Source: Amoebophrya sp. A120
Taxonomy: Eukaryota > Sar > Dinophyceae > Syndiniales > Amoebophryaceae
NCBI GenBank assembly: GCA_905178155.1
Contig: CAJINV010000012.1
Location: forward strand, 2,258,166-2,322,165
Length of the DNA stretch: 64,000 bases
Direction: 5' to 3'
Both the position numbers and the translations under genes were made by a program. Positions 34,750-47,305 of this stretch are shown one piece after another. Every line of letters begins with the position of its first letter. The first letter of the stretch is position 1. The notes below the pieces were generated by a model that had not been told where the DNA came from, did no database searches, and saw only the letters and a program-made list of their open reading frames with translations.

Positions 34750-35866
34750 GGTGTGCGGGTTTCTTTGGGGCTGCTGCGGAAACCAAATTAGTTCTTGCTT
34801 CAGGAAATAAAACTGAAGATCAAATCGATGAATAGCAGCTGAAATAGTTGGAGTCGTGGGGGGTGATGAAAACTACTCGCTTATTGGAAGTCGCATTTTC
34901 AGAAACTTGGAGGTCGTGTGGGTCAAGAAAAGTGTCATGGTGTTGAGCTTCACCTTGTGGGGGACAGAAAGTAATCCAGATAAAAAGATAAGAACCTGCA
35001 CTGAAAGCGGTGAAATAGAAAAACACGACGGTTAGAAATGGTTTCGAGTCCACTTCTTCGTGGAAGTCATATGTCCTTCACCACAACGTAGTAGACCGAG
35101 TTTGCTTTTCTACTTTTCAGGTTAAAAATTGATCCTCTTGATGCTCGTCTTGAGAAAGTGCCTGGAAGATGGTGAGCTGGCCTGCTCCATTTGGTAGCAG
35201 CAATAAAGGAAGATCTTGTACTAAGCAAAGACAGATCTTGTACAAGCGCAACCCCAACCCTTTTTTTTTGCTATATTTGAATGAGAAGTTATGATTCTCC
35301 TGCTGCAATTGATTTTGCTCTTCTTGAACAAGTATTCACACATATCAGGGTTCGTCACCGACAAAAAAAACACATCCACTCTACCCACGTACTCACACAC
35401 AAAGCCTGCTCCTACAACACACAAAAAAAGACGGAACAATGCCGAAAGCTGTGCGGCGAAACGCACTGTTATCGAGGAGCGCCAACGCTCCTAAAACAGC
35501 GTCGGTCTCCGGATCATTAACGCGTTTGAAGTGACGGACCCAAAATGTTGTTGAAACGATTGAAATTCTATCTTTATTGCGTTTGGCAGACAAGCAGAAA
35601 CAAGTTTGCATTTTAACAGACAAACAGATTGCAGAGCACAAAAAGATTGATTTGTCTTGTGAATTAGTTGCGATTCGCAGACCGAAATTTTTCTTATTTA
35701 TTGTTCATTGATACAACTTCAAGTACCAGAGCAAAAACTTAAGTATCCATCGAAACTCCGAACTGAGATGAGATTAAGCTCTCAGCTGCGTCAGAATGTC
35801 ATCTTCACAACAATGTGCAAGAAGAAAAACTACCTCCACATAAACCATACCCCTCTCGAGGCCCCT
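34750..35866. other. Intergenic with two short hydrophobic ORFs
   Basis: Minus ORFs at 34820-35053 (77 codons) and 35221-35466 (81 codons) both begin with a hydrophobic stretch that could be a signal peptide. Neither has other support, so I do not call them as genes. Confidence 0.35.
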
Positions 35867-38800
35867 TCACAGCGGCCCCGTCGCATGCCTTCCGACGTTT
35901 CCCATATTCCCCACATGCGCGCCGTCATTTTCATCCCTGCCACTGAACATGTGCGCCAGACTGTTACCCCACCTTGCGAACCGGTGAATCCAACTTGGGA
36001 TCGCCATACTTGTCATCCCTAACAAAACCTGTGCAAACTCGTCGGAAAACGTGCAGCAGTTGCGGCTCAGCAAGTCGTACGAATTGCCCTGCCACGCCCG
36101 CTCCATTGCCCCGACGATGTTCCCCAATTCTTCCACCGACAGGTACGTGTAGCCGAGAAAAATCGACTCGCGGTACTTGTGGGTGTGGTGCTTTATCCTG
36201 TGCAAAAGTATCGTACTCGTAGTAATTGCAATCATGCATATACAAATTTCTTTCTCAAGTCCAATCCGCATTACAAATTTCATTTCTCATGCTGAAGAAA
36301 TTTGTAATGCATTTATACGAGTACGATACTTTTGCAGTGCATATGCTTCTTCGGCGCGTGGGTCTCCACCCCGGTGCCGTGGGGAGTGTACCCGAAGGAA
36401 AATTCTCGGTTGTGCACCTCGATCCCCGCGTGGAAAACGCCGCCGAATTTCAGCATTTTGTTGGAAAAAACAAAGTTCAGATTCTTGATTTTCTCCGCCG
36501 CGTCTTCGTTCATCGGAGGGTCCAGGTCGTAGACGTTGACGTAGACCGGGACTTGCCGCCAGTTCAGCGGGTTGAGCTCGAGTTTCTGGTGCCTTTGCTG
36601 AAGGGCTGATGTTATGAACTGGAAAAGTATCGCACTCGTATAAATGCATTACAAATTTCCTCAGCATGAGAAAAAAAATTTGCAATGCTGCTTTACCTTA
36701 GGGAAAAGATTTGTAATGCATGATTGCAAGAATACGAGTACGATACTTTTGCACGGGATAGATGTCGGCGCGACGTCAGGCTGGATTAGAGGGGTGTAGT
36801 AGCGGCTGGACATGGAAGCTTGTTCTACCGGCGCACCTTGGGCTCCTGCCGCTGCTGCTGCACCCATATGATGTTCTCGCCAGGCGATGTAGTCCACTCG
36901 GGCGGTCTGCGCACCAGACGAGCCACCAGATGGTTGGTTCGTAACAGAAATTACCGGCTGGTGCATAACGTGACTTGCAGGATTTTTGATGTTCAACACA
37001 TGTTGATGTCCTCCAGCAAACACCAAATTCGATTGCTGCATTTGGTTCGGCCCGTTCGCTTGTGCTGTGCAAAAGCATCGTACTCGTAGTAATCGCAGTC
37101 ATGCATTACAAATTTCCTTCTTAACCTAAATCCGCATTACAAACTCCATTTTTCATGCTGAGGGAATTTGTCATGCGATTTCTACTAGTACGATGCTTTT
37201 GCATTTCATATCGCCCGGAAGCAATCTCGCACCCAGGGCGACATCATCATTCCCGTCTCCCGGTTGACAAAAACTGAGGAGAAACTGAGCCTGTACCCGG
37301 CTAGAACACCCCCAGATCCACCGCCTTTCTCAAACTCGAACTCGAATTTTTGTGGTGCGCCGTATTTACTAGTTTGATGTTGGCCATTCAGATTCATTTG
37401 CGATTGCATTTCCACCAACCGTTTCGTCAGCTCCGAGTCATAACTCCGAAACTTCGCAGTGCTGAAATAGGTGTCGGGAGGTATCCTGTGCAAAAGTATC
37501 GCACTCGTAGTAATCGCAGTGATGAATGACAAATCCTCTATCTTAGGGAAATCAGCATTACAAGCTCCACTTTCCTTCTTGGCAAAATTTGTCATGCAGT
37601 TTATACTAGTACGATGCTTTTGCAATGCATAGGAGGCGTGCCGAACCCAATGTGATTTAAGCGGTAGGAAACCGTGTTCGGGTAGTTTTCGCTGTTTCTG
37701 GTCACAAACACCGGCTGGAAGGAAAGGAGCAATTCTTTCTTATGCATTGCAAAAGCATCGTACTAGTAGAAATCGCATGACAAATTCGCTCAGCATGACA
37801 AATGGAATTTGTCATGCTGTTTTCCCTTGGGATGGAAGTTTGTAATGCATGATTGCGATTACTACGAGTACGATACTTTTGCCCAGCATATTTCTTCGAA
37901 AACGCCAATTGGTTTGCTTCCGAGCTGGAACTGCCGGAGTTAGTCGTGTAAAAGTGAGCTAGTTCCCGATCCACCGCCTCACCACCGTTCTTAATCATGT
38001 CCTTCGACACTAAAAGCTTCGTCCGGCGGGTCTCTGTTTGGTCAAAAACGAAAAATTTCAAGTCGCGGAGACCGTAGAAGTTGCCATCATGATTCGTCTG
38101 GGCGTGGTTCATCTTGTGCTGCTGGTTATTGTTGTTCCCGTTGTAGCTGTTCACAGCCTTCTGCCACTTCTGCTCCCGGTCGTGATTGATCAAAGCAAGC
38201 TTCTGCTGAATTTCACCGCACTGGTAGCAAATTTCTAATCTTTGGCTCTTGCAATAAGGGTTCTTGTTGTTCATCGAGCTAGAAGCCGCGCGTGCTGTCG
38301 CAGGCGCCGACGCACCATTGGTATTGTCGCTGGTAGACGTCCCAACAAACACAAAGCCGTTCGTGAAGAGTTTCTCGACCATTTGCCTTTCCACATTGTC
38401 GATGGTTTGTTGGATTGCGATCTGCCGAGGATCTACTTGCTGCTGCTGTTGTCCTCGTACTCCACTTCGATCGGTCACCGCACCGGAAAACGCCATTTTG
38501 CCAGGAGCAGCTCCAGGCAACACTTTGCCTATTACCCTTTCCGCTTTACTCTTGTCGAAGAAATTCTCGTAAAAATCCTCCTCATCCAGGTTTTCCAGAG
38601 TGGATGCACTAGCTTATCCACAAGAAATAATTTCCCGCACATGTACAACTACAAATGCAGTCGCTGCATGACAAAACTTGCCTTCAGTCCTAGTCTAGCA
38701 TGACAAGTTGGACACTGCAAGTTAGGGAAATTGCTCATGCATTTTGTACATGTACGGGAAATTTGTCTTGCATATACCTGAACCTGATCCAGCCCCTCCC

Positions 38801-41016
38801 CCGCCGGCGAAAAAGCTCCACAGATCTTCCTCGTAGTCCTGATTGGAAGTTTGCTTGTAATCCATAGTTCGCAAGTAGTCCAACGTCCTGCCGCGCTCGT
38901 TGGGGGCGTGTTCCGGAAAGTTCTGCATGTAGTCATCCACGCGACCGCCGCGGCGGTTGTTGGCTTGGGGTATAACGTTGTGGACTGTGCTAGTACTAGC
39001 AGTGATGTCCGCGGCTTCTAGAGCACCACTATCCTCACCGGAGGAGGAACTACCTGACCTTTTCTGCATGAATTTCTTGAAATACCGCCTCGCCGACGGG
39101 GTTTCGAACTTGTCAACCCGCTGCAACATTTGTTCGTCGTGGTAGTTCTTACTGTTTTCATCAACATTGTTGCTGTCCAACGTCGGAAACAATTCGCTGA
39201 CGTTTTGATCCACAAGCGCGATATTCCTGCCTGGAACTACGGCCCCGTTTTGCAGCGGAGTCACTTTCTCTTCCCATTCTACCTTGTTCAATCGCTTCAT
39301 CTCCCGGAACCGTGCTCTATTCTGTGTGTTGTGATTCGCATTCATCCGCCCAGTTGTACTGCTATCATCTATCCCGGATAATCCGAGAAACAAGCTGGGC
39401 ACGTTGATCCGCTCGTCGTTTACCAGAATTAAGAATCTCGAGTCGGGCTTCAAGAGCAGGCTGTTCTTCAAAATTTTCTCCCTCCGCTTAAACAATTGCT
39501 GTAGTTGCAACCTGTTCTTAAACATCGTTTGCGTGTAATCGTAGGAAAAGGTCGCCATCGGGTCAACTCGGATGTCGAAGTCCTTTACTGCGTCGAGGAT
39601 TTCGGAATTTGACTTCGCATTCATCAGCTCCGGAGTGATCATGAAATTCGCTCTTGGGAGGTGTTTATTTTGCGGAGGTGCCGCATTGACATTGACATTG
39701 AGTTGCGGTGTGGTCCTCCTTGCGGTTCTTCCGCCCGTAATTATAGGCCGCGAAGATGATGAAGCTGCGTTTACTTCATGGTCTTCTACTGTAGTCGTGG
39801 TGCCCGTGTGCGGTCGCCATCCGGGCTGCTGCGGCTGTCCTTCTTTTGTGGTCCTCGGCCCACCTCGCACGCCATACTGCTGCATATGGCGTTCTCAAAC
39901 GTTACATTCTCAACTGTTACATGGTTTGTCATGCAAAATTGCCTTCAGAAGCGACACCATCAAGTTGCTTCGCATGACAAATTCTCAGAGGGCCAAATAG
40001 GGTGATAATCGGCGCCAAGTCTGTCACGCAAGACGCGCAAGATCGCCCCTATCACTTTTGCCATTCTTGCATCACAAATTCATGTAACGGTTGAGAATGT
40101 AACAGTTGAGAACGCCATACTGCACCGACGTGTAATGTACCGCTTCGTCCAGAGACGGCGTAGTTCCTCGGTCAGCATTATTTTCGTATGGATTTCTTCC
40201 CGGCTTTTGGACCGCATGATGAGATGAAAATCTATTCCCGCTGTCCGAAAAGGGTGCAAACTGATACGCGGAAAATTCCCGGCCCCAATCGTCGATTGGC
40301 TGCGGTGGAGCTGCGACTGGCGGTGCGGTATCTTCCTCTTTCACCTGCGGAATCACCTCTGTCTGCTCCTGCACGAATTTCGTGTTGCGCCCGAGGAAGA
40401 GCTCAGGAAGGGGAAGAACGGAAGTTCTTGATGATGGGCTCCCCGTTCTTGTCCCCCGATTAATATGCAAGCGTTGTAGTTCATCAAAATCATGCTGGTG
40501 GTGCCCGCGGCCGAAAGAGCCAGGTAGTGGGCGATCCGCGAGGGCGAAAGGAGCAAAGAGCGGGTGAAATGAAACCGTAACGAAAGGAACCAGGAAAAAA
40601 GGAGAGTGAGCGAGCCACATCTTATTCAGCATTTTCAGAGATAAAGAACTGAGACTGACGAGGACAGCGACTACACTTCTCAAGCATGCTACTTTGAAAT
40701 ACGCACTTATGGGCTCAATCGTCTGAGTCAGAAATTTACTTATTTCACAGCATGATGGACCTAATGGCAAACCAAAGTAGCAAAACGACAGGGAACAACA
40801 AAGCACATTTTTCGTCACCGATGGCGCACAGCCCGCACGCAGCCACGGTAGCCTTCTTGACGAACGGAACGCACAACACGCGCTCAACGTCACGGCAAGC
40901 AGCAAAATAAACGAACACAAAGTGAAAGCGCCGAGCTCCCGGACACAGGCACTAGCCAATAGGCACAATGAATCAAGCACACCCGTGTCACTGGTTCGGT
41001 TATGCCCTTCTTTCAT
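35867..41016 (-). CDS. PPPDE/DESI-type isopeptidase with long N-terminal extension, 1323 aa, seven introners
   Basis: Excising seven elements leaves 3972 nt, exactly 1324 codons, from ATG at 41016. The C-terminal domain matches PPPDE (deSUMOylating isopeptidase) proteins: VYVNVYDL, then GGVFHAGIEVHNREFSFGYT with the catalytic His, then SIFLGYTYLSVEEL, then YDLLSRNCCTFSDEFAQVLLG with the catalytic Cys and IPSWIHRFA. This fold removes SUMO or ubiquitin. The N-terminus has two hydrophobic segments (residues about 30-50 and 130-165) that could target or anchor it. The middle is Asn/Gln/Ser-rich with a conserved-looking LKPDSRFLILVNDERI block. The introner density (7 in 5.1 kb) is the joint highest here. 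Confidence 0.85.
36194..36343. mobile_element. Introner, family 1
   Basis: 150 bp, TATCCTGTGC left, GCAGTGCATA right, exact TGCTT flanks. Splits the PPPDE domain between the His and Cys motifs. Confidence 0.93.
36613..36760. mobile_element. Introner, family 1 (opposite orientation)
   Basis: 148 bp, TATGAACTGG left, GCACGGGATA right, exact GATGT flanks (36608-36612, 36761-36765). Confidence 0.92.
37061..37210. mobile_element. Introner, family 1, variant terminus
   Basis: 150 bp. The left end reads TGTGCTGTGC instead of TATCCTGTGC; the right end is TTCATA. Flanks TCGCT and TCGCC, one mismatch. The frame is kept. Confidence 0.85.
37482..37631. mobile_element. Introner, family 1
   Basis: 150 bp, TATCCTGTGC left, GCAATGCATA right, exact GGAGG flanks (37477-37481, 37632-37636). 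Confidence 0.93.
37741..37890. mobile_element. Introner, family 1 (opposite orientation)
   Basis: 150 bp, TATGCATTGC left, GCCCAGCATA right, exact TTTCT flanks (37736-37740, 37891-37895). Only about 110 bp of exon separates it from the 37482 copy. Confidence 0.93.
38615..38774. mobile_element. Introner, family 3
   Basis: 160 bp, TTTCCCGCACATGTAC left and a complementary right end. Flanks TAGCT and TACCT, one mismatch. Confidence 0.88.
39885..40119. mobile_element. Introner, family 4
   Basis: 235 bp, TATGGCGTTCTC left, GAGAACGCCATA right, with CGTTACATTCTCAA-type repeats at both ends. Exact CTGCA flanks (39880-39884, 40120-40124). Confidence 0.93.
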
Positions 41017-41204
41017 AATTTTGATCTGAAGTGGTTATGTGCATTGTCGCTGCATTTTTCGTCGATAGAAAGGAGGATATTGGCGTCGTAAAAAATAGCT
41101 CCGGAAGAACAGCTGTCGCTTGTTTGCTAGCGCTCGTTCTCGTCCGTTATGAGTTAGCAATCAACGTAAAAATCACCGTGGTACTAGTCGCAGTTTCAGC
41201 TCCT

Positions 41205-43535
41205 TCAAAGAAAATCCTCCTCCTCCTCGTAGCTGTTTTTCCTCCTTTTCGCACTGTTCATCTCTGCCGCAGCCTCTGCAGCTTCGAACAGGCCGCGGCC
41301 GCTTTTGATCCCAAATTTTGCCCGCGCGGCTCTCTCCGCTTTCCGCTCCTGTTCCTCCTCCAAAGCAAGTAGCCGGTCGAGTTCGGAGAGCGCTGCTTTT
41401 GCAGAGGAGGGGAGATTCACCTGTGGTTCTTGAGCGGCGCCGATGTTTTGTACGTTGTTCATACTGCTCGAACTTTTCCCAGCTGCAGAAGATCCTGAAG
41501 AACAGCCGGTGCTTTGAAACAACGGTGCGCTGGGGCCTTGATGTTCATCATCGTTAGCATCCTCCATGCTGTCGATGTCCATTCCCGTAGCTGCTCCTGT
41601 TCCAGTCACACCTCCAGACATCACAGCCAGGCTTCCATTTTTTCCCTTCCCACCTGTGCCGTACTTTTGTCGGTCCGTCAACATCCGGTCGCTTCTCGTC
41701 TCAAGTCTAGGAGTAGAGGAACCCGCGGGCGTATTTCTCGTAGTCGTATTGTTTTGCTCCTGTTCTCGACGTTCCGGAGGAGTTGTACTACTAGTACCCT
41801 TTGTAATTAGCAGCTGTTCATGCAGTTCTGCACCAGGAGCAGGAGAGGGCGACTCGCAGGTCTCTGGGCTTTGCAGGTCAGCACCAAGTTGCCCCTCCTG
41901 TTGCAAGTTACTACCAGTACTCTCGTCAAAATCTACGTCCATGCTGTCATCGCCAAAATTGTCCAGGAGCTGCAGATTTTCCAACTGCGCAAAATCGTCC
42001 TCGTCCATCGCCGCGTAGGCCGCTTCCTCCTCTTTCTCCCGCTCTTCCAAAGATTGCAGAAGGTTTTTCGTCTCGGTGGAAGAACAGGTGGTGGTGGTGG
42101 AAGAGTTATTTGGTGCTGATGCGATTGCACAACCGGAACCGGCACGAGAGGACACCGACACCTGCGCTCGTCCAGCAGCACCCGTGTCACTTGTTTCTTG
42201 AACAGGAACATGATTCGGTATCAACGGCATTTGGTAATTCGAGTTTGGATTTCTGCTGCTCCCAATCGGACTGGGTTTCATCTTGAACAAGTCGGGTGAG
42301 GCCCCCGCGTTTGGATTGTTCGGGCGGGGATAAGTTCTCGGCGGGCTGTTCGGTACTAGCTGTAACATCCCATGACCACCTCCTCTCAAAGACGACGATG
42401 AACCTGAGCCTGAACTCATCTTGTCCTGTCCAGACGAAAACCCGCAGGCGTGGAGCGATTTCAACAGTGCGTGCTGACCCCGGAGAAGATCCGCTGCGGA
42501 AGATGTAGATGTAGTGCTGGTTGTATCAAGGTTGTCCACGCCTTGACGAGGAGGAGCTACTACTACATTTTGGCTAGTGTTTCTGTTTTCCCCAACTGTA
42601 TTCGGCGCTTTCGACGGAAGCTTTGTGACCGGAGTGCCCGTTACTCTCGTCGCGGTTGAGGTCTCAGGCACGTTTGTCCACTGGCGGGGGTTGGTGGAAT
42701 TTCTCGTGCTCGTAGAAGATGAGGAAGAAGCATTGGAACTGCTACTTCCGCTTCCATTTTGGCCAAAAGAAGAACTACTTGAAGATCCGAAAAAGGAATA
42801 GAAGTTGCCAAACGCACCAGAAGCGCCAGTAGTTCCCCGCGAGGAGGTTGAGGAGGAAAAACCACCTTGCTGCGACGATGAACCAGCACCATCACCCCGA
42901 CTTTTCGGTTGCTGCAAACTGGAAGTTTGGTTCCGAAAAATCGTACCACATTGTCGGTGCACCAAATGCCCCTCTGGCGCGGTGACCACTTCATTTTCGT
43001 CCTCTTTGATGACAATTTGGTTGCACCGGTCACACTTCAAGGTCGTGAAATCTTTTTTACCGGAGGACAGAAGCTTGGACACGGTTAAGGGTTTAGGATT
43101 TTGCTTGCTTGTTCCGGCATTTTTCGTTGCATCTGTTTTCAGTTTGCTCGACCCACAAGCAGAACTCGCTAACGGAATCGGCTGACCGTTGCTGTCTTGC
43201 GTCAAGTACTTGACCGGTGGGTATGCCGGGGGAGCCATGGGGAAGCGACGGGAGGTGTGGGGAGGGCCTGTGGGAGGGGCAGTAGAATTGGATCTACCAC
43301 TAGAAGTCCGGCTAGAATTCGAAGACGAAATGAGTGCTCCGTTTTGGAGGTTGTTCGAAGCGAGGCGTGCGGAGGAGCTTCTTGAGGAGGAAGATGATGC
43401 TCCACCTGTCGCTCTTCCGTAAGATGAGCCACTGCTACCACGGCTGGAAGAACTTCTACTGGACGAGGCTCCTTGCTGGTACCCGTAGGGCGGGTGGCGC
43501 GGGTTCAGGTATTTCACTGAGGAGGACGCGGCCAT
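41205..43535 (-). CDS. Ser-rich nuclear-type protein with one Cys/His cluster, 776 aa
   Basis: A single exon of 776 codons. Extended Ser, Ser/Arg and Gly/Ser tracts cover residues 1-80, 220-310 and 380-410. Between them a small putative zinc-binding unit reads KCDRCNQIVI, then HLVHRQCGTIF: two Cys, an 18-21 residue loop, then His and Cys. An acidic stretch and a terminal Lys/Arg-rich helix (AALSELDRLLALEEEQERKAERAARAKFG) follow. The C-terminus ends in a basic then acidic tail, compatible with a nuclear protein. No family is recognised. No introner is present despite its length. Confidence 0.65.
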   Translation of the reverse strand: MAASSSVKYLNPRHPPYGYQQGASSSRSSSSRGSSGSSYGRATGGASSSSSRSSSARLASNNLQNGALISSSNSSRTSSGRSNSTAPPTGPPHTSRRFPMAPPAYPPVKYLTQDSNGQPIPLASSACGSSKLKTDATKNAGTSKQNPKPLTVSKLLSSGKKDFTTLKCDRCNQIVIKEDENEVVTAPEGHLVHRQCGTIFRNQTSSLQQPKSRGDGAGSSSQQGGFSSSTSSRGTTGASGAFGNFYSFFGSSSSSSFGQNGSGSSSSNASSSSSTSTRNSTNPRQWTNVPETSTATRVTGTPVTKLPSKAPNTVGENRNTSQNVVVAPPRQGVDNLDTTSTTSTSSAADLLRGQHALLKSLHACGFSSGQDKMSSGSGSSSSLRGGGHGMLQLVPNSPPRTYPRPNNPNAGASPDLFKMKPSPIGSSRNPNSNYQMPLIPNHVPVQETSDTGAAGRAQVSVSSRAGSGCAIASAPNNSSTTTTCSSTETKNLLQSLEEREKEEEAAYAAMDEDDFAQLENLQLLDNFGDDSMDVDFDESTGSNLQQEGQLGADLQSPETCESPSPAPGAELHEQLLITKGTSSTTPPERREQEQNNTTTRNTPAGSSTPRLETRSDRMLTDRQKYGTGGKGKNGSLAVMSGGVTGTGAATGMDIDSMEDANDDEHQGPSAPLFQSTGCSSGSSAAGKSSSSMNNVQNIGAAQEPQVNLPSSAKAALSELDRLLALEEEQERKAERAARAKFGIKSGRGLFEAAEAAAEMNSAKRRKNSYEEEEDFL

Positions 43536-44312
43536 GGCTTAGAAGCACAATGATGTCGTTGATGCGAGCTGTGTATGTCTTCAAGGTCGTGAATCTGTAG
43601 AAAGAGGTCGAATACAAGTCGCTACAAGATGAAATGTAAGGAGCGGTGGTTTCAACACTCGTGAAAGAAGTGACAGAACTGGCTAGGAAGTCGCGTGAGT
43701 TTGTTCTAACTATGACGCGATCTTCGCGTTCAATCATTTTCCAGTACTAGAGAGGTATCAGTACGACATCACAAAAAACGCGCGGCCGTGCCCTGCCAAA
43801 TTGAAAAGGTTTCTCATCTTGGTATGTCGACCTCAATAGTATTTGAGAGCGGGTGAATGACTCCACACAGAAGCGACGTCCAGATATGCGCGCTAGGCCG
43901 CAGCCGCAAGAGAGTAAGTTTCTTGTGAAGAAAGCGCTCGAGGTCGTCTCGTTCTGACATTTTCATCGCACAACAAGGGTACACAGCACGTCACGGAAGA
44001 TCCTCCTCAATACAGATTTCTCGTCCTTCGATCAGGTACAAAATAGGGGAGCATTGATGGCGCCTTCATTTTCTGTATCGGAACAGGATTCACCAGTGAT
44101 TCATTCCATCCTCTCTTTTAGAGCGTGCAGAGCGTAACCATATCGATCATTTTGTTCACTTCTCCAGTAGCATCTTCACATTTTTGCGCTACTTACAGCA
44201 AAGTGACACAATGTCGCGAATATCTTCAGGACCACTATGGTTAGGGACATTGGGGCTGTACGTGCGAAGATCAGAGAAATTTCGGTACACAACATCATCG
44301 GTGAAAGGATTT
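43536..44312. other. Intergenic, no supported gene
   Basis: Short ORFs only. Confidence 0.5.
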
Positions 44313-46177
44313 TTATGCCCCCTCCAACCGGTACCGTCTTTCCGCCTCCCTCTTGTACTGAATCAACTCGTCCCCCTTCTGCACTACCATGCCATCTATC
44401 GCCGAGTCCGGGAATTTCGCGAGCTCTTCATTCGTCAAAACCTGCTCCTTGTCGTCTTTGGACTTCTGTTTCGGAACTTCCTTTTCTAAAAATTTCTGCC
44501 ACACGCCCGGCTCACTCGCGGCGCCGGGAATCGGCGGTCCGATCTTCTCGAGGGAGTCGGAACCTGAGGGTTGTGGTAAGATCGTTTTCTATTTGACAAC
44601 GCATGAGAAAAGTGCATCATCCTTCAGATCACGCATGACAAAGTTAAGTGGCGCAAAGTTCGTATCTTTATTACCTGCCGGAATGCACAGCGGTTTGGTC
44701 ATGTCGAGACAGGGTTTTGCCGTCGGTGGCGTGTTAAAGAGCAGGCCCTTCAGGATACCTGTTTATTTTCGCATGATTAAGTTTGAGTATGTGCTGCAGG
44801 CAGCATTGCACGAGAAATTGATCTACTCTATCTGCTCTTAATCCTGTTTCTAAGTTACGGGCTTCCGCACCTCGTCCTAATTCATTGAGCAACTCTCTCT
44901 GCATCACAAACACTCACCCTGAAAGAACAAGTTCGTATTATACCTCGATAATTATTCATGCTCGTTTTCTCCTGCACTGCGGTCGTGACGAAGTGTCCAC
45001 ACAAAATGTGTGCGAAAAACCGCAGTCCCCGAATCAGCACTTTCCGCAGCTCCGCGTCCATTCTTCCAATCATCAGATCGTACTATGCATTGCAAAACTA
45101 TCGTACTAGTATAAATTGCATTACAAATTTTCCCAAGAGCAAAAATGTAATTTGTCATGCTATTTCAGGTAGAAAGTTGGATCTGTCATGCATAGATATC
45201 TGCAATTAGTACGAGTACGATACTTTTGCACAGGATACGTACTTCGCAACCACGATTAACAGCGGCACCGGGAAGGGCCGTAGCTGCTCCTTGTTCGGGA
45301 ATTTCTCAAACACCTCTGCTGGCTGTAAGTCCGGTCTTGTATCAAGTGCAAAAATGTCTGGGTCTGGAAGAATTCATGTTTGTCATGCTTGTCTGGCATG
45401 ACTCGGGAATGTGTGTTGCATAGGCACGAAAAAGCCCTCTTGTGATGCAGCGACGCAGTTTGCCATGCGGAATACGTTGTAAGACATGGCAGCCAAAAAA
45501 TTTGTCATGCGTAACTGCGTATTGCAGTGCGTCTATCATTCATTTTTAGCATTACAAGTTTCCAGACCCAGACATTTTTGCATTTCACATCTTGTACTCG
45601 CGGACAAATTCGGATTTGCCGCGGCGATTTTCGAACGGAGTAGGCTCGTCCATTCAAGGAATGACTGCAGGATGTTCCCAGGTTCCGACCCGTCTAGAAC
45701 GACACAACATAACATGTTATTTGATGATGTGGAGGATGAGGATGTTGTAGTAGAAGTGCTTGTGCTTGAAGAGGAGGAGGAGGAACTACTTGCAGCTGTC
45801 GTTTTCACGACTAGATCCGCAAAGACGTCCAGCCCGCTGTCGTACAAGTGCGCGACGTTTTTCCCGCTGCCCACCGCCGCATCCGTGCGGACGAATTTGT
45901 AGTCCAACGCGACGGTGGACTTCGGAAAGTCTTCCTTCGATGGGTTGATGAAACGCTCCACTAGTGTTGTCTTCCCGCACTTCTTTTTCCCGACAAAGAG
46001 ACAGGTCGTGTTGACGGACTGGGACTGGTTGGAGGTTAGGAGACTGTTTTCATCTGCTCCATTGTTTTCGTTCTCTTTCTCGATTAGCTTCGCCGAGGCC
46101 GGCGTGCCGAGCTTGTCCCATACCGGCACGAATTCGCTCTTGGAAGAGCTTTTTGTGCGGGTGGAGGAGGAACGCAT
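44313..46177 (-). CDS. DYNC2LI1: Cytoplasmic dynein 2 light intermediate chain, 384 aa
   Basis: Five segments join: start at 46177, introners 45340-45589 and 45084-45237, then GT..AG introns 44759-44943 and 44564-44674. The total is 1155 nt, exactly 385 codons. The P-loop reads FVGKKKCGKTTLVERF; TVALDYKFVR matches the family's TLALEYTY block. PVPLLIVVAKYD, LRGLRFFAHILCGHF, TKPLCIPAGSDSLEKIG and a C-terminal MVVQKGDELIQYKREAERR helix appear in the expected order. Human DYNC2LI1 is 351 aa. It belongs to the retrograde intraflagellar transport motor, so the organism builds a flagellum at some stage. The Ser/Thr run after VVKTTAA is an insertion. Confidence 0.87.
45084..45237. mobile_element. Introner, family 1 (opposite orientation)
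   Basis: 154 bp, TATGCATTGC left, GCACAGGATA right, exact CGTAC flanks (45079-45083, 45238-45242). Splits the VAKYD codons of the dynein gene. Confidence 0.93.
45340..45589. mobile_element. Introner, family 2, variant terminus
   Basis: 250 bp, TATCAAGTGC left; right end GCATTTCACA instead of the usual ATA. Flanks are exact TCTTG (45335-45339, 45590-45594). Confidence 0.9.
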
Positions 46178-47305
46178 GGGTAGAAAGTGGTAATGAACGA
46201 GGTGTGAAAGTGAACTACTAGTACACGGTCGCCGTTGAAGATACTTGTAACGCTAGGCTCAAAATATAATCTTTATTTGCGCCGTCACTAAGGCAATGGC
46301 AATGCAGATCTTCTTGTCAGAGCCCTTATCTCGTCGCCGCGTCCTCTCTCCATGTCCATAGTACGTATCTGTTGCAATACTCTCTCCACCTACCCTCGCG
46401 GAATCACCAAGCGTTGCGCGCTGGCTCACAAAAATAAAAAAGCGCACAGACATTACCGCATCACTAGGAGCAGAAACTACAAGAGCAAGACGCAACGAAG
46501 ATGAAACGCCGCTCCGCGGCTTCTTTGATTACCAGCCCCATGGACCATCGAAGCACAACCGCGGTCCCCAGGTCGTGCTTAAACTCCTTTTATTTCGTTT
46601 TCGAAAATCAGACTCCATCTGAGTCTATCATTTTCGTGGTGCATTTTTCGGTTCATTTTACTTCTAGATGTGCCCCGTCCATTGTAGCTGCAGATTGTTG
46701 AAATTCTGTAATCTAGTTGTAGCCTTATATGCGAGCTACACCTTACAAGAGATTCTAGAAAAGTTGAAGTTTTAAGTTCTTGTCGAATGGAGGTGCATGC
46801 TTCTCAAAACTAGCAAGTTCTCTGACGAAGAAAATTTGGTTACGTAAAAACATAAAATAGCGCTACGTGGTTTTTGAAAAGTTGTGAGGATTTGTTGAGT
46901 TCAAAATTGACGACAGAGCCACTGTGATTCTCTGTCGTCGCCATTGTTGATGCCGGTCTGTTACAGCAAAATATTGCTGCTGTAACGATGTAGTTTCTTG
47001 AAGACAAATAGAGTAGAAAAGTTCGCTATTAGAATGGAAATATCCTTGCCGTGCAGTAAACGTTCCACCAGGCAGCTGGTAGAACAAGAAGAAGATAACA
47101 AGTCACTGCTCATTTGTCATTCGTCACTAATTGAAAATGCCATACGTGGTAAGTAAATAAATAAGCGTGCTTGGAGCTGCTGCCAGCACCAGCTCCACCT
47201 CGTCCTGATAATAATCTACTTTTCATCAACATGATCATCAATTTCATGCATAACAAACTTCTGGTTCTGCCATACTGCATTACTCTCAGTCCAAGACAAA
47301 GAAGA
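46178..47305. other. Intergenic, about 1.1 kb, no supported gene
   Basis: AT-rich with short ORFs only. Confidence 0.5.
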
